Shown here: piece after piece, positions 27,785 through 37,311 of the stretch
Layout of the letters: each line of letters begins with the position of its first letter
Numbering within the stretch: the first letter of the stretch is position 1
NCBI GenBank assembly: GCA_018222765.1
Contig: JAAEZT010000024.1
Span: 1 to 59,780 of the forward strand
Direction: 5' to 3'
From: a bacterium
Lineage (GTDB): Bacteria > Verrucomicrobiota > Verrucomicrobiia > Verrucomicrobiales > Akkermansiaceae
DNA: 59,780 nt
Made by a program: the position numbers and the translations under genes
The notes under the pieces: model-generated
Told to the model about the DNA's origin: nothing
Database searches by the model: none
Seen by the model: only the letters and a program-made list of their open reading frames with translations

Positions 27785-29140
27785 TTATAGCTCCTTCTCT
27801 TTCAGGTATTTCTCCACCCAAGCGATGTCGTATTTCCCGTTAATGAAATCCGGATGGTCAATAATCTCCTGCTGGAAAGGAATCGTCGTTTTGATTCCAC
27901 GAATTATGAATTCAGCGAGTGCCCTCCTCATTCGCGCAATGGCCACCTCCCGGGAGGAAGCGGTCACAATCAACTTTGCGATCATAGAATCGTAATGAGG
28001 AGGTACGGTGTAACCGGAATAGACATGCGTATCGACGCGAACTCCCTTGCCACCCGGAGCATACCAAAGGTCGATCGTTCCGGGACTCGGGGTAAAGTTA
28101 TTGTATGGATCTTCGGCATTAATGCGACATTCGATGGAGTGCCCTCGAGGCTCGGTTCCGATCACATGCTCCGAGACCGGATCTCCCGCGGCAATGCGGA
28201 TCTGCTCTTTAATCAACTCACAGCCCATTACTTCCTCAGTCACAGGATGCTCCACCTGAATCCGGGTATTCATCTCCATGAAATAGAAATCAGTAGCATC
28301 GGCATTCACCAAATACTCAATCGTTCCTGCATTCCGATACTCAATGGCTTTGATCAAACTGACCGAGGCAACAGCCATCCTCTCGCGGAGTTCCTCGGAA
28401 ATCAACGGACTTGGACACTCCTCGATGATCTTTTGGTTCCGACGTTGCATTGAGCAATCCCGCTCGCCCAACTGGAGGTAATTTCCGTAATTGTCAGCCA
28501 GTATCTGAAATTCGATATGGTGAGGATCAAGAACGAGCTTTTCGATGTAGCAATCCCCATTATTAAAGCAGGCTTCGGCCTCTTTGGATGCCGCATTGAA
28601 TTGGCTTTCGAACTCGCTTTCATCCATCACCGGGCGCATGCCACGTCCCCCTCCGCCGGCCGTAGCCTTCACCATGACCGGAAATCCAATCCCCTTGGCC
28701 AAAGCCAAGCCTTCTTCGATTGAGGCCACAATCCCATCAGACCCCGGGGTCACCGGCACTCCGTTTGCCAAAGCCGTGGCCCGGGCGGTATTTTTATCCC
28801 CCATGGTGCGGATTACCTCGGCAGAGGGTCCAATAAACTTAATGTTACAGCTTTCGCAGATCTCTGCGAAACGGGCATTTTCCGAGAGGAAACCATACCC
28901 CGGATGGATGGCATCAGCCTCCATGATCTCCGCAGCTGCGATGATCCGATCAGGCTTCAGATAACTTTCTTTACTAGGGCCCGGCCCGATACAGACCGCA
29001 TCATCAGCAAGTTGAACATGCATTGAATCAATATCAGCCTCGGAATAGACTGCGATTGATTCTACTCCAAGTTCACGGCAGGCACGGATGATTCTTAGGG
29101 CAATTTCACCCCGATTAGCTACGAGGACGCGCGAAAACAT
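27785..29140 (-). CDS. accC: Biotin carboxylase, acetyl-CoA carboxylase subunit
   Basis: A 451-residue ATP-grasp enzyme that carboxylates biotin on AccB, first step of malonyl-CoA formation. Motifs: RGEIALRIIRACRELG, KATAGGGGRGM (ATP loop), RDCSMQRRNQKIIEECPSP, MEMNTRIQVEHPVTEEV. Full length and normal. It is 18 bases after accB and 3 bases before thiE on the minus strand. Confidence 0.97.
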   Translation of the reverse strand: MFSRVLVANRGEIALRIIRACRELGVESIAVYSEADIDSMHVQLADDAVCIGPGPSKESYLKPDRIIAAAEIMEADAIHPGYGFLSENARFAEICESCNIKFIGPSAEVIRTMGDKNTARATALANGVPVTPGSDGIVASIEEGLALAKGIGFPVMVKATAGGGGRGMRPVMDESEFESQFNAASKEAEACFNNGDCYIEKLVLDPHHIEFQILADNYGNYLQLGERDCSMQRRNQKIIEECPSPLISEELRERMAVASVSLIKAIEYRNAGTIEYLVNADATDFYFMEMNTRIQVEHPVTEEVMGCELIKEQIRIAAGDPVSEHVIGTEPRGHSIECRINAEDPYNNFTPSPGTIDLWYAPGGKGVRVDTHVYSGYTVPPHYDSMIAKLIVTASSREVAIARMRRALAEFIIRGIKTTIPFQQEIIDHPDFINGKYDIAWVEKYLKEKEL

Positions 29141-29158
29141 AAGGAAATCAGGAGTAGG

Positions 29159-29635
29159 TTACTGAAGTCGAAAGAGAGCATCCCCAAACTGCACGGAATT
29201 GCCATCATCGACACAAACCTGGGCAATCGTTCCGGATTTTTCCGCCTTAATCTCATTCATCACTTTCATTGCCTCAATGATACAGAGCGTCTGCCCTTCA
29301 CTGACCGCATCACCGACTTCCACAAAATTGGGAGATTCGGGAGATGACTTACGATAAAAGGTCCCCACCATCGGTGAGGAGACTTCCTCTCCAGCAGGCT
29401 CGGGAGCAGCGCTCTCAGCGGCAGGTGCGGCATTTGCGACAGGTGCCGGAGCAGGGGCCGGAATCGGAGCGACAGGAGCCGGGGCTGAACCAAGAGATCC
29501 CAAAAGACTTTGAATCTCATCAAGATCTACCCCTTTCTTCAGTTTGAGATTAAAATCTTCCTTTTCGTATTGGAATTGCGAAAGCCCATGGTCATCCATG
29601 AGTTTGACGATTTTTTTGATTTCAGTGAGGTCCAC
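29159..29635 (-). CDS. accB: Biotin carboxyl carrier protein, acetyl-CoA carboxylase subunit
   Basis: A 158-residue protein from the GTG at 29635, chosen because AccB proteins usually begin with the (M)DL-x-x-IKK helix; the longer frame upstream looks non-coding. It has an N-terminal helix, a Pro/Ala linker (about 52-80), and a C-terminal biotinyl domain with EAMKVMNE, biotinylated Lys at about 124. It works with AccC just downstream. No strong Shine-Dalgarno is seen. Confidence 0.95.
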   Translation of the reverse strand: MDLTEIKKIVKLMDDHGLSQFQYEKEDFNLKLKKGVDLDEIQSLLGSLGSAPAPVAPIPAPAPAPVANAAPAAESAAPEPAGEEVSSPMVGTFYRKSSPESPNFVEVGDAVSEGQTLCIIEAMKVMNEIKAEKSGTIAQVCVDDGNSVQFGDALFRLQ

Positions 29636-29819
29636 AGAATGATTTTTTGGAGTTGCTGATGGCCAGTATGTCTTAAATGAACGAATGGGCAACCCTAAGC
29701 GCAAAGAGAATGTTCGTGCTTTCTGGCTTCCCCTTTCGGCATGATTTCGTCATACTGGCCCTTCCGGCGGGAATTCACTCTCTTCGGAACACCAACCTAC
29801 CGATCAACCACCGCTACCA

Positions 29820-31586
29820 GTGCTCGAACTGAAAGATGTTTGTTTTGCCATTAATAAAGATGGCGAACCCCATAATCTCGTCGACCGTGTCAGCCTCAAA
29901 ATTCCGCGAGGCCACTTCATGGCCATCGTCGGGCCCTCCGGTTGCGGAAAAACCACCCTGCTCAAGACCGTAGCCGGCCTCAATCCGGAATCTGACGGTT
30001 CACTGTGGTGGGATGGACGTGACCTTTCAGAGGAAGGTGACCTGGAGCCTTGGGAAATTGGATACGTTCCACAGTTTTCAATCGCCTATGACCAGCTGAG
30101 CGTCGACGAATCTGTCGAGGCCTCCACAAAGCTCCGCGTGAAAACCCGAGGAACCAAAGATCTCGATCACCGCATTGACCGCGTTCTCGAGGAAACCGGA
30201 CTGGCTCCCATTGCCGACCGGCCCGTAAGCGTTCTTTCGGGGGGGCAAAAAAGACGTCTTGGCCTCGCCATGGAGCTGGTTTCCGACCCCAAGCTCCTCC
30301 TTTGTGACGAGGTCACGAGCGGACTCGATCCTCGATCTGAACGGGAAATCGTCAATCTCCTCCACGACATCTCGCGCAAAGAAGGCCGCATCGTCCTCTC
30401 TGTCACCCACTCGCTGGCTCACCTGGAGCTTTACGACTCGATTCTAGTTCTTCATGAAGGCCGCGTCGCCTATCACGGCACTCCGGACCAGCTCACCCAC
30501 TACTTCTCAGTAGATCATACCGAGCTCGTCTACCCGCAACTCGCGAAGCAAAGCTCCGAAAAATGGCGTTCCTCTTGGCTCAAACACCGGGAAAGCTACT
30601 ACTCCAAGATCGAGCGCAACCGCAAAGCGCTCATTGATCAGGGGATTCTCAAATTGGAACACACCGTCTATACCGAGTCCGAAGAGGATGAAGACGGCGA
30701 AATCATTGCCGAGCCGCCTCCAGCCGTCAAAGCCCCGGGACTTCTGAGCCAATTCTCCACCCTTCTCAGCCGACGATGTAAAATCTTCGCGCGGGATCGG
30801 GGCCAAATCATCCTTCAACTGGCCATTCTAATCTGCTTCCCCCTTCTGGTGATCCTTTTCGCCGACCGGGCGAACGAGAGCATGCGCCAGTTCACCGGGT
30901 CAACCGGCGGAGATCTCCAGGAAGAATTCAAACTTCAAGTCGGCGTGGAACAAGACCGCGCCCAAGTTGGATCAGCGATCTCGGGAATGATTATGTTCCA
31001 GGTCGTGCTCCTTTCCCTGATGGGCTCGAATAATGCGGCCCGCGAAATCGCCGGGGAACGCCAAATTTTCGAAAAGGAAAAATTCGGAGGAGTAAGCCCT
31101 TTCGCCTATCTGATGAGCAAAGTGGCATTCCTTTCCTTCCTCATTCTTGTGCAATCCCTCTGGATGGCTTGGTTTGTGCAGTTCTTCTGGACCTTCGGCG
31201 GCGATTTCATGAGCCATGCTTTTTTCCTTATTCTGGTGAATGCAGCCATGACATCTATTTGTTTGGGGATATCCAGCTTGATGCGCACCGCAGAGCAAGC
31301 CTCACTGCTTTCAGTCTATCTGGTGGGATTCCAGCTTCCGCTTTCCGGGGCCGTTCTGGCTCTCCCCCTCACCGTGGAACCATTTACCCGCCCTTTCATT
31401 TCCGCCTATTGGGCTTGGTCAGGAAGCGTCACCTCATTAATCGGGAATTCCCGGACAGCCGTAAATACCGTCGTGGAAACGGCCCTCTCGGCCTCAAACA
31501 CATGCTTTTTTGTTCTCTCTATCCATATTATCATTGGACTCATCGCCTCTTGGATCGGCTCCAGCCGTCACCAATGGGACACATAA
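29820..31586 (+). CDS. ABC transporter, fused ATPase-permease (ABCG-like)
   Basis: A 588-residue half-transporter with GTG start. The ATPase is N-terminal: GPSGCGKTT (Walker A, about 38-46), LSGGQKRRLGLAMEL, LLLCDEVTSGLDP. A charged linker (about 270-305, EEDEDGE) leads to an ABC-2-type permease with six membrane helices (about 330-585). This order matches ABCG/White-type exporters; such proteins act as dimers. Substrate unknown. Two envelope proteins follow closely and may be cotranscribed. Confidence 0.9.
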   Translation: MLELKDVCFAINKDGEPHNLVDRVSLKIPRGHFMAIVGPSGCGKTTLLKTVAGLNPESDGSLWWDGRDLSEEGDLEPWEIGYVPQFSIAYDQLSVDESVEASTKLRVKTRGTKDLDHRIDRVLEETGLAPIADRPVSVLSGGQKRRLGLAMELVSDPKLLLCDEVTSGLDPRSEREIVNLLHDISRKEGRIVLSVTHSLAHLELYDSILVLHEGRVAYHGTPDQLTHYFSVDHTELVYPQLAKQSSEKWRSSWLKHRESYYSKIERNRKALIDQGILKLEHTVYTESEEDEDGEIIAEPPPAVKAPGLLSQFSTLLSRRCKIFARDRGQIILQLAILICFPLLVILFADRANESMRQFTGSTGGDLQEEFKLQVGVEQDRAQVGSAISGMIMFQVVLLSLMGSNNAAREIAGERQIFEKEKFGGVSPFAYLMSKVAFLSFLILVQSLWMAWFVQFFWTFGGDFMSHAFFLILVNAAMTSICLGISSLMRTAEQASLLSVYLVGFQLPLSGAVLALPLTVEPFTRPFISAYWAWSGSVTSLIGNSRTAVNTVVETALSASNTCFFVLSIHIIIGLIASWIGSSRHQWDT

Positions 31587-31604
31587 ACCACTTACCCTAA
31601 TATT

Positions 31605-32000
31605 ATGGCTCGTCGCGCAAGTTCAGGCGTTAATACTCAGGCTCTCCTCGTTGGAGCGATCGTTCTTATTATTGTTCTCGGAGGAGGATATTGGTTCATC
31701 AACCAGAAACCCTCTGGCTTTGACGCCCCAGTACTCGATGCGGTAAGCTTCCGGACCAACGGGCGGAGCCTTGCAGGCAACAAAAACCAGGTCACTGGCG
31801 TTCTCATCGACCGTGAAATCCGTGCTTCCTCGCAAATCGTCACTCTTGAAGTTGAACAGGACGGCAATCCAGTCCATGTTCCCATCATTATTCCCGACGG
31901 CTTTACCGCCGGGAACCTCAACCAAAAAGACACCTACACCTTTCTTATCGAGTTCAACACCGACGGAGTCCCCGTCGCCCTCGAAGTCACCCAACTTTAA
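31605..32000 (+). CDS. Hypothetical membrane-anchored protein
   Basis: A 131-residue protein, not recognised. One membrane segment near the N-terminus (about 14-32, LLVGAIVLIIVLGGGYWF), then a beta-rich outside part (QVTGVLIDREIRASSQIVTLEVEQDG). It lies 18 bases after the ABC transporter and 12 before the next gene, suggesting an operon and an envelope role. Confidence 0.75.
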   Translation: MARRASSGVNTQALLVGAIVLIIVLGGGYWFINQKPSGFDAPVLDAVSFRTNGRSLAGNKNQVTGVLIDREIRASSQIVTLEVEQDGNPVHVPIIIPDGFTAGNLNQKDTYTFLIEFNTDGVPVALEVTQL

Positions 32001-32012
32001 CCACCCAATCTC

Positions 32013-33911
32013 ATGAAAAAGATTCTCCTCTCCCTTTCCCTCACCCTCCCACTTGCCTCGCAAGTCTACACCCCGCCCAGTGGCGGCAGTTCAAGCAGAC
32101 CCTCCGGAGGAGGAAACGATACCGTCGTGCGATCCAAACCTCAACCCGGACCCTCGAACAACAAAACCTTCGGGAATGAGCTTCCCTTCTACAACCCGGC
32201 CGGAGAAACCATCTCCTGGAACGGCAGCACCTGGGCAGCCAGCGACAACCGCTTCTTCGAAGCCCGTTTTCAAAAGTATCTTAATGAGCCCGAAGAAAGC
32301 TCGGAGGAGGCAAAAAAATACCGCGCAACCATCGAGGAAATTCTAGCCATGATGTCACCTCATCGTAAGGGAGGCCCCGTCTTCCGCGATGCCGTCGCGC
32401 TCCTCCCGCGCGCATCCAGCTACCCAGGCGACGCCCGGCTTTGCGACTCACTCTCCAATGCTATCTACACCGCAATGCTCGCGAAGAAAGATGTCCGCGG
32501 GACAAAAGACCTTATTACAGCGATGGAGAAAGAGAAAAAGCGAGTCATCGGAGAAGCCGATTGGAAAGCCAAAACTGATCGGGACATCGTCGTTGGTGAC
32601 TCCAAGGCCGTCGGCGGCGGATCTGGTGGAGGCAACGGGAAAGACAAAGGCGGCAACAACGGCGATGCTACCCAAACTGGCCGTGGCGTCAATTCACTCG
32701 ACTATGTCAACAAGGTCAAACGTATCGCTGAGATCGAGGCTCTCAAAAAAGGCCACCAGTTGAAGACCGAAATCAAAACCGAACTTGCCAAGATGCAGTA
32801 TCAAGCCCTGATGGTGCAATTCTTCCTGCAACGTCGCTTCGAACACGTCGTGATGGCGTCCCGTTTTTACAACCAAATCTGGTCTGATGGCGATGGCACT
32901 CTCTACCTCGACGACAAGTCCGACCTCGACAAGATGTTTACCGAAAGCCTCGGAGTGAGCCCCACAGTCTCAACCTTGGACTCACTCGCGAATGAGGCCA
33001 TGCACGACGTGAACAAGGGCGTGGAAGCGTTCATTTTCTTGGTCGAGCAAGATGAACTTGAATCTGCCTCCAAGCGACTCTCCGAATCCTACATGATTGG
33101 AGAGTTCATGCCCTCGATTAACACCCTTGCTCGGACAAAGAAGCGAAAGGTTCTTGAATTCGTGCGGGAATCCTATGCCCTGCTCAACGCCATCGAATCA
33201 AAGGACTTCGCAACTGCCACCACGCAGATCAAAGTTCTGCAATCACAAGCTAAGGATTTTGACGCCACCAAAGCACAAGCAGCCGTCGCAACCTTCTCTC
33301 GCGCCAGCGACATGTCGATCATGATGGCCAAAAACCACCTGGCAGCAGGTGACGTCGAAAAGGCTCGTGAAGAAATTCAGAAGGCCATGGAAGTGTGGCC
33401 TCAAAATCCCAAATTAGCCGAATTTGACCGTCTGGTCGATGCCGGTGGATCGATGATTCAACTCAGAAATGATTTCGACAGATTGTTTGCCGAGAAGAAC
33501 TACCGCGAGGTCTTTAAACGCCAACACGAACTAGCACCCTCGATCAAAAACGACTCCGACCGGCAGGAAAAATTCCGTCAGGTCATCGAGAATATTGGCA
33601 CCATTGAACTCGCCATCAAAGGTAGCCAAGAATTGGGCCGCTTGGGGCAGCATTATGCTGCATGGGAGAAGTTGAAGCCCATTTACGACCGTTTCCCCGA
33701 CGATCCAAACCTCAACCAGGTGATGACCCAAATGCAGGGGAAGGCCTCGGCATTCACCAACGCACTCGACAGGGCAAACTCCTTGGAGGAGAACGGCAAT
33801 ATCGGTTCCTCACTCTCATGGTTCTACCGCGCCAGAGATCTTCATCCCGGAAGCACCATGGCAACCGACGGGATCAAACGTCTCGTCGACCGCGCCCTCA
33901 ACCTCAACTAA
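32013..33911 (+). CDS. Hypothetical secreted protein with TPR-like helices
   Basis: A 632-residue protein with signal peptide 1-17 and a Pro/Ser/Gly-rich start (TPPSGGSSSRPSGGG). A Gly/Asn/Lys low-complexity region (about 195-220) splits two helical parts. The C-terminal 200 residues show TPR-like pairs (AAGDVEKAREEIQKAMEVWPQNPKLAEF, LGQHYAAWEKLKPIYDRFPDDP, GNIGSSLSWFYRARDLHPGS). Probably a periplasmic scaffold. It ends overlapping the opposite DUF971 gene by 4 bases. Confidence 0.8.
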   Translation: MKKILLSLSLTLPLASQVYTPPSGGSSSRPSGGGNDTVVRSKPQPGPSNNKTFGNELPFYNPAGETISWNGSTWAASDNRFFEARFQKYLNEPEESSEEAKKYRATIEEILAMMSPHRKGGPVFRDAVALLPRASSYPGDARLCDSLSNAIYTAMLAKKDVRGTKDLITAMEKEKKRVIGEADWKAKTDRDIVVGDSKAVGGGSGGGNGKDKGGNNGDATQTGRGVNSLDYVNKVKRIAEIEALKKGHQLKTEIKTELAKMQYQALMVQFFLQRRFEHVVMASRFYNQIWSDGDGTLYLDDKSDLDKMFTESLGVSPTVSTLDSLANEAMHDVNKGVEAFIFLVEQDELESASKRLSESYMIGEFMPSINTLARTKKRKVLEFVRESYALLNAIESKDFATATTQIKVLQSQAKDFDATKAQAAVATFSRASDMSIMMAKNHLAAGDVEKAREEIQKAMEVWPQNPKLAEFDRLVDAGGSMIQLRNDFDRLFAEKNYREVFKRQHELAPSIKNDSDRQEKFRQVIENIGTIELAIKGSQELGRLGQHYAAWEKLKPIYDRFPDDPNLNQVMTQMQGKASAFTNALDRANSLEENGNIGSSLSWFYRARDLHPGSTMATDGIKRLVDRALNLN

Positions 33912-34207
33912 GCAAGACTGCGCAAGTAGTCAAAGGAGTAGATCCCGGTGTTGTGCCCGTCAGCCCAGTAAAGCTGGAGGGCATAGCCACCCACGATTTC
34001 ATAGCGTAAAAGCTCAAAGCTTTTTTCGACATGGGTGACCTTGGGCACCAAAACCTTACCGGTTACATCCGGCTCGCCCTGGCAAGCGGCACAGGGACAG
34101 GCTTTTCTCAGGTCGTCAAAACTAAGAAAAGTCTCCCCCCCGTCCCCCCAAGCCAAGGCAAGCTCATTGCCAATTGGCGCTATTTTCTTCAATTTGATTA
34201 CGCTCAT
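33908..34207 (-). CDS. DUF971 domain protein
   Basis: A 99-residue protein of the DUF971 / gamma-butyrobetaine-hydroxylase-like N-terminal family. The cysteine cluster CPCAACQGE at 37-45 and the C-terminal YALQLYWADGHNTGIYSFDYLR are typical. Members are linked to iron-sulfur or electron-transfer proteins, but function is not settled. It sits 6 bases after the yggS-like gene on the same strand. Confidence 0.88.
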   Translation of the reverse strand: MSVIKLKKIAPIGNELALAWGDGGETFLSFDDLRKACPCAACQGEPDVTGKVLVPKVTHVEKSFELLRYEIVGGYALQLYWADGHNTGIYSFDYLRSLA

Positions 34208-34213
34208 CGTCTC

Positions 34214-34888
34214 TTAAGGTCTCGGTCCAAAAATCGCCGAGCCCACTCGAACGATCGTCGAGCCCTCTTCGATCGCGATTTCAAAATCGCCGCTCATTCC
34301 CATACTCAATCCGGGAAAATTTCGTCCAGTCTGACGCTCAAGTTCTTCCTGTAATTGTCTCAGTTTAACAAACCATGGGCGCGAATCCTCCGGAGAATCT
34401 CCTTTCGGAGGGATGCACATCAATCCCTCCACTGAAAGATTGGACATTGCCAGAATCTCCTCCATCTGAGCGGTTACGTCGCCGGCAGTAAAACCGTGCT
34501 TACCCTCTTCCTCGCCAATATTCACTTCCAAATACACCTTGGGGTGCAAACCCAACTCCCCGGCAATGCGGTTGGTGTGAACCGCTAACTTAAGGGAAGA
34601 AATACTATGAATCACAGGGAATAGCTGGAGAACCTTGCGGACTTTGTTTCGCTGCAAAGTTCCAATGAAATGCCACTCTAATGCGTCGGGCAGAACGGGG
34701 ATTTTTTCCTCACCTTCCTGTAAACGATTCTCTCCAAACAAGAGCTGATCACACTCGGTCACCTCCTTGATCACCTCGGCTCCCCATGTTTTGGAGACCA
34801 CCAGAAGATCCACCTCGCGCCCTGAACGGACTGCCGCCCGGGACACCAGCTCACGGACCCGAAAAAGATTCCCTGCGATGGCAGACAT
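34214..34888 (-). CDS. YggS/PROSC-type PLP homeostasis protein
   Basis: A 224-residue alanine-racemase-fold protein without the second racemase domain. The PLP Lys is in VVSKTW at 33. Other family motifs: FGENRLQEG, WHFIGTLQRNK, VNIGEEEGKHGF, GLMCIPP, SMGMSGDFEIAIEEGSTIVRVGSAIFG. Controls PLP balance; no enzyme reaction is established. Same strand as the protease upstream, 11 bases apart. Confidence 0.93.
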   Translation of the reverse strand: MSAIAGNLFRVRELVSRAAVRSGREVDLLVVSKTWGAEVIKEVTECDQLLFGENRLQEGEEKIPVLPDALEWHFIGTLQRNKVRKVLQLFPVIHSISSLKLAVHTNRIAGELGLHPKVYLEVNIGEEEGKHGFTAGDVTAQMEEILAMSNLSVEGLMCIPPKGDSPEDSRPWFVKLRQLQEELERQTGRNFPGLSMGMSGDFEIAIEEGSTIVRVGSAIFGPRP

Positions 34889-34899
34889 GGAGACTTAAC

Positions 34900-37128
34900 C
34901 TAGTCTTTCCCGAGAACGCCGGCAATCTTGCTGGCCTTCACGGCGTCTACTAAATCTCCCAGGATTGCCAGCCCTTCCCGCTTGGTTACATCGAGACCGC
35001 TGGGCCATTCCGGGGTATCATCCAAGTCGGCAATCTCGTCTTTGGCACGACGCATATGCCACTCCTTGTCACTCTCCCGGTCAACTTGGGGAAGCTCGGG
35101 CTTTTCGATATCATCCAAGTTCATTCGATAGATCGTAAACTTTTTCTTATCCTGATTTTCCTGGATTTCGAAGCGCTTCAAGCGCTCGGCATTCCGGGCC
35201 TTCCGGCGCGCATCATTCTCGGCAATTTCAGCACGTCGTTTTTCAATATTGAGAGACACCGTGTTTTTCTTGAGCCGCTCCTGAACCCGCTCCTTATCCT
35301 CCAATACATATTCAAAATCTTTGCTCGCCTTCACTCGGACCTCGTTCTTTTCCTGAAGAACTGACAGAAAGAGATTCTGACGGTTAAAGGGACGGAAATC
35401 ACCCGCCTGTTTAATTGTATCGTGTGGCAAAGCATGGTCGGCATATTTCTCGCCAACTTCCAAAGCATCTCGAACGGACGGAAAGACGATATCGGGAATC
35501 ACGCCCTCTTTTTGAGTCGAACTTCCAGCAACCCGATAAAACTTTTGAATCGTTAACTTGACGGCACCAGCCCGGTCGTGGTCTGCGAAGAGTGGCATGA
35601 ATCGGGAGATTTCCAAAGGCTGTTGAACTGTTCCCTTTCCGAAGGTGGAAGACTCCCCCACAACGACGGCGCGATTGTAATCTTGCAGAGCTCCGGCAAG
35701 AATTTCACTGGCAGAAGCGCTTCCTTTATCAGTGAGCACTACCATGGGGCCATCGTATGTCGGTTTCCTTGAGGCATTCGAACCCAAAGATTCAACATGT
35801 CCGCTAGTGGCCTTAATCTGTACCACAGGACCACGTCCCACAAAAAAGCTGGTGATTCGGCGAACCTCCTCTAGGGACCCTCCGCCGTTCCCTCGGAGAT
35901 CCATGAGCAGTCCATCAATCTTTTCCTTGTTCAATCGATTAAGTAATTTTTCCAAGTCAACAGATACTCTGATGTCCCGATTTTCCGGATCGAAATAGAA
36001 TGATGGGAGCTTCACAACTCCCAGCTTCTTCGAGTTGGCTCCCTCGCCATAAGAATAGACTTCCGCCGTGGCCAATTCATCCTTCATGGTAACCACCTCC
36101 CTCCTGATGACGATCACTCTGGTTTCCCCGGGAGCGCCATCAGCAGGCTCAACCTTCAAGGCGACATCCGTCCCCTCTTCGCCGCGAATCTTTTCCACTA
36201 CCTTGTCAATCGGCAGGAACATGATGTCCACCCATTTTCCATCATTTAAGGAATCGACAGCAACCACACGGTCCTTGAGCTGTAGGTCACCCTGTCTATC
36301 AGCCGGACCATTGTTGACAATCCCGTCTATCTTGGTGGCTCCGTCATCTTCAGTCCGAAGCATCGCTCCAATTCCTACGAGCTTATTCTTAATTGAAACC
36401 CTAAATTCCTGCAGCTCCCTCGCACTAAAGTACTCTGAATGAGGATCATGAGCACGGGCTACCGCGCTCAAAAAATAATTCGCCACGTCCTCTTCGTCCG
36501 TTTTTGTAATTGTTTTGAGAAAGCGCTCATACCGTTGGGCGATCTTTTTTTCCGGAGGAAGCTCTTTCTCAAGGGGATTATCCTTCCCCTGCTCCTTAGC
36601 TCTCTTGGCGATTCCTTCCCTCCGAAGCGACTCTCCCAAAAGCGACTCCTCCAGCCGCAGCTTCCAGATTTCAGTGGCCTCAGCGCCATCTTTGGGCCAA
36701 GGAGCATCCTCGCGATCCTGCATGATTTCCCGGTCACTCTTGAAAGTGAAATCTCCATTTTCGAGAAGACTTTTTACCACCGCAATCCGCTCATTTACCC
36801 GCTGGCGATAGCGGCCGTAGATCTCACTGGCTGCCGGAATTGATTCCTCGGTCAGGAGAAGATCATGGAGCTTGCGCCCATATTTTTTTTGAAATTCATC
36901 AATGTCTCCTTTTTCGAAATACAATCTCGCGGGGTCCAAATCTCTAATAAAATCGTCAAATATCCGCTGACTCAGGTTTTCATCCGACGGAAGCCGCGCA
37001 TAGTGCCCATTTTGCAGGATGCGGAACATATTACTCCCGACAACGTTGAAGTCAGCTGCCACGGAAGGACAACTTGGTAGAAGCCACAAAGCGGCGATAG
37101 GAGCCATGAAACGGCGTAGTTTTTTCAT
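34900..37128 (-). CDS. C-terminal (tail-specific) processing protease
   Basis: A 742-residue periplasmic S41 protease of the Prc/Tsp long type. Signal peptide with ALWLLPSCPSVAA (a possible lipobox Cys). The middle has a PDZ domain (about 245-330, LVGIGAMLRTEDDG, GPADRQGDLQLKDRV). The catalytic core shows DKGSASASEILAGAL (Ser about 468) and GKGTVQQPLE (Lys about 493). The C-terminal DUF3340-like tail is charged and helical. It trims C-termini of periplasmic proteins. Confidence 0.93.
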   Translation of the reverse strand: MKKLRRFMAPIAALWLLPSCPSVAADFNVVGSNMFRILQNGHYARLPSDENLSQRIFDDFIRDLDPARLYFEKGDIDEFQKKYGRKLHDLLLTEESIPAASEIYGRYRQRVNERIAVVKSLLENGDFTFKSDREIMQDREDAPWPKDGAEATEIWKLRLEESLLGESLRREGIAKRAKEQGKDNPLEKELPPEKKIAQRYERFLKTITKTDEEDVANYFLSAVARAHDPHSEYFSARELQEFRVSIKNKLVGIGAMLRTEDDGATKIDGIVNNGPADRQGDLQLKDRVVAVDSLNDGKWVDIMFLPIDKVVEKIRGEEGTDVALKVEPADGAPGETRVIVIRREVVTMKDELATAEVYSYGEGANSKKLGVVKLPSFYFDPENRDIRVSVDLEKLLNRLNKEKIDGLLMDLRGNGGGSLEEVRRITSFFVGRGPVVQIKATSGHVESLGSNASRKPTYDGPMVVLTDKGSASASEILAGALQDYNRAVVVGESSTFGKGTVQQPLEISRFMPLFADHDRAGAVKLTIQKFYRVAGSSTQKEGVIPDIVFPSVRDALEVGEKYADHALPHDTIKQAGDFRPFNRQNLFLSVLQEKNEVRVKASKDFEYVLEDKERVQERLKKNTVSLNIEKRRAEIAENDARRKARNAERLKRFEIQENQDKKKFTIYRMNLDDIEKPELPQVDRESDKEWHMRRAKDEIADLDDTPEWPSGLDVTKREGLAILGDLVDAVKASKIAGVLGKD

Positions 37129-37256
37129 TATTGGTGAGAGATTTGTGCCAACAACAGACAGGTTGGCTAATTACTGTTCAAACTCTAGCAAAGGAGCGTC
37201 ACTCAGCCATGAGAATTTCCGTCTTTTCTCAATTTCACTCTCGCATCATTCCATAG

Positions 37257-37286
37257 AAAACGAGCTACCTCATCAAGGTAACCCGT
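37257..37286 (-). terminator. Possible terminator after polysaccharide export gene
   Basis: An 11-bp stem with G-U pairs (37260-37270 with 37276-37286, loop of 5) is followed on the minus strand by a short T-run. It lies 25 bases after the stop at 37312. Confidence 0.6.
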
Positions 37287-37311
37287 TCTCAAAATGAACT
37301 ACTCGCTGGTT

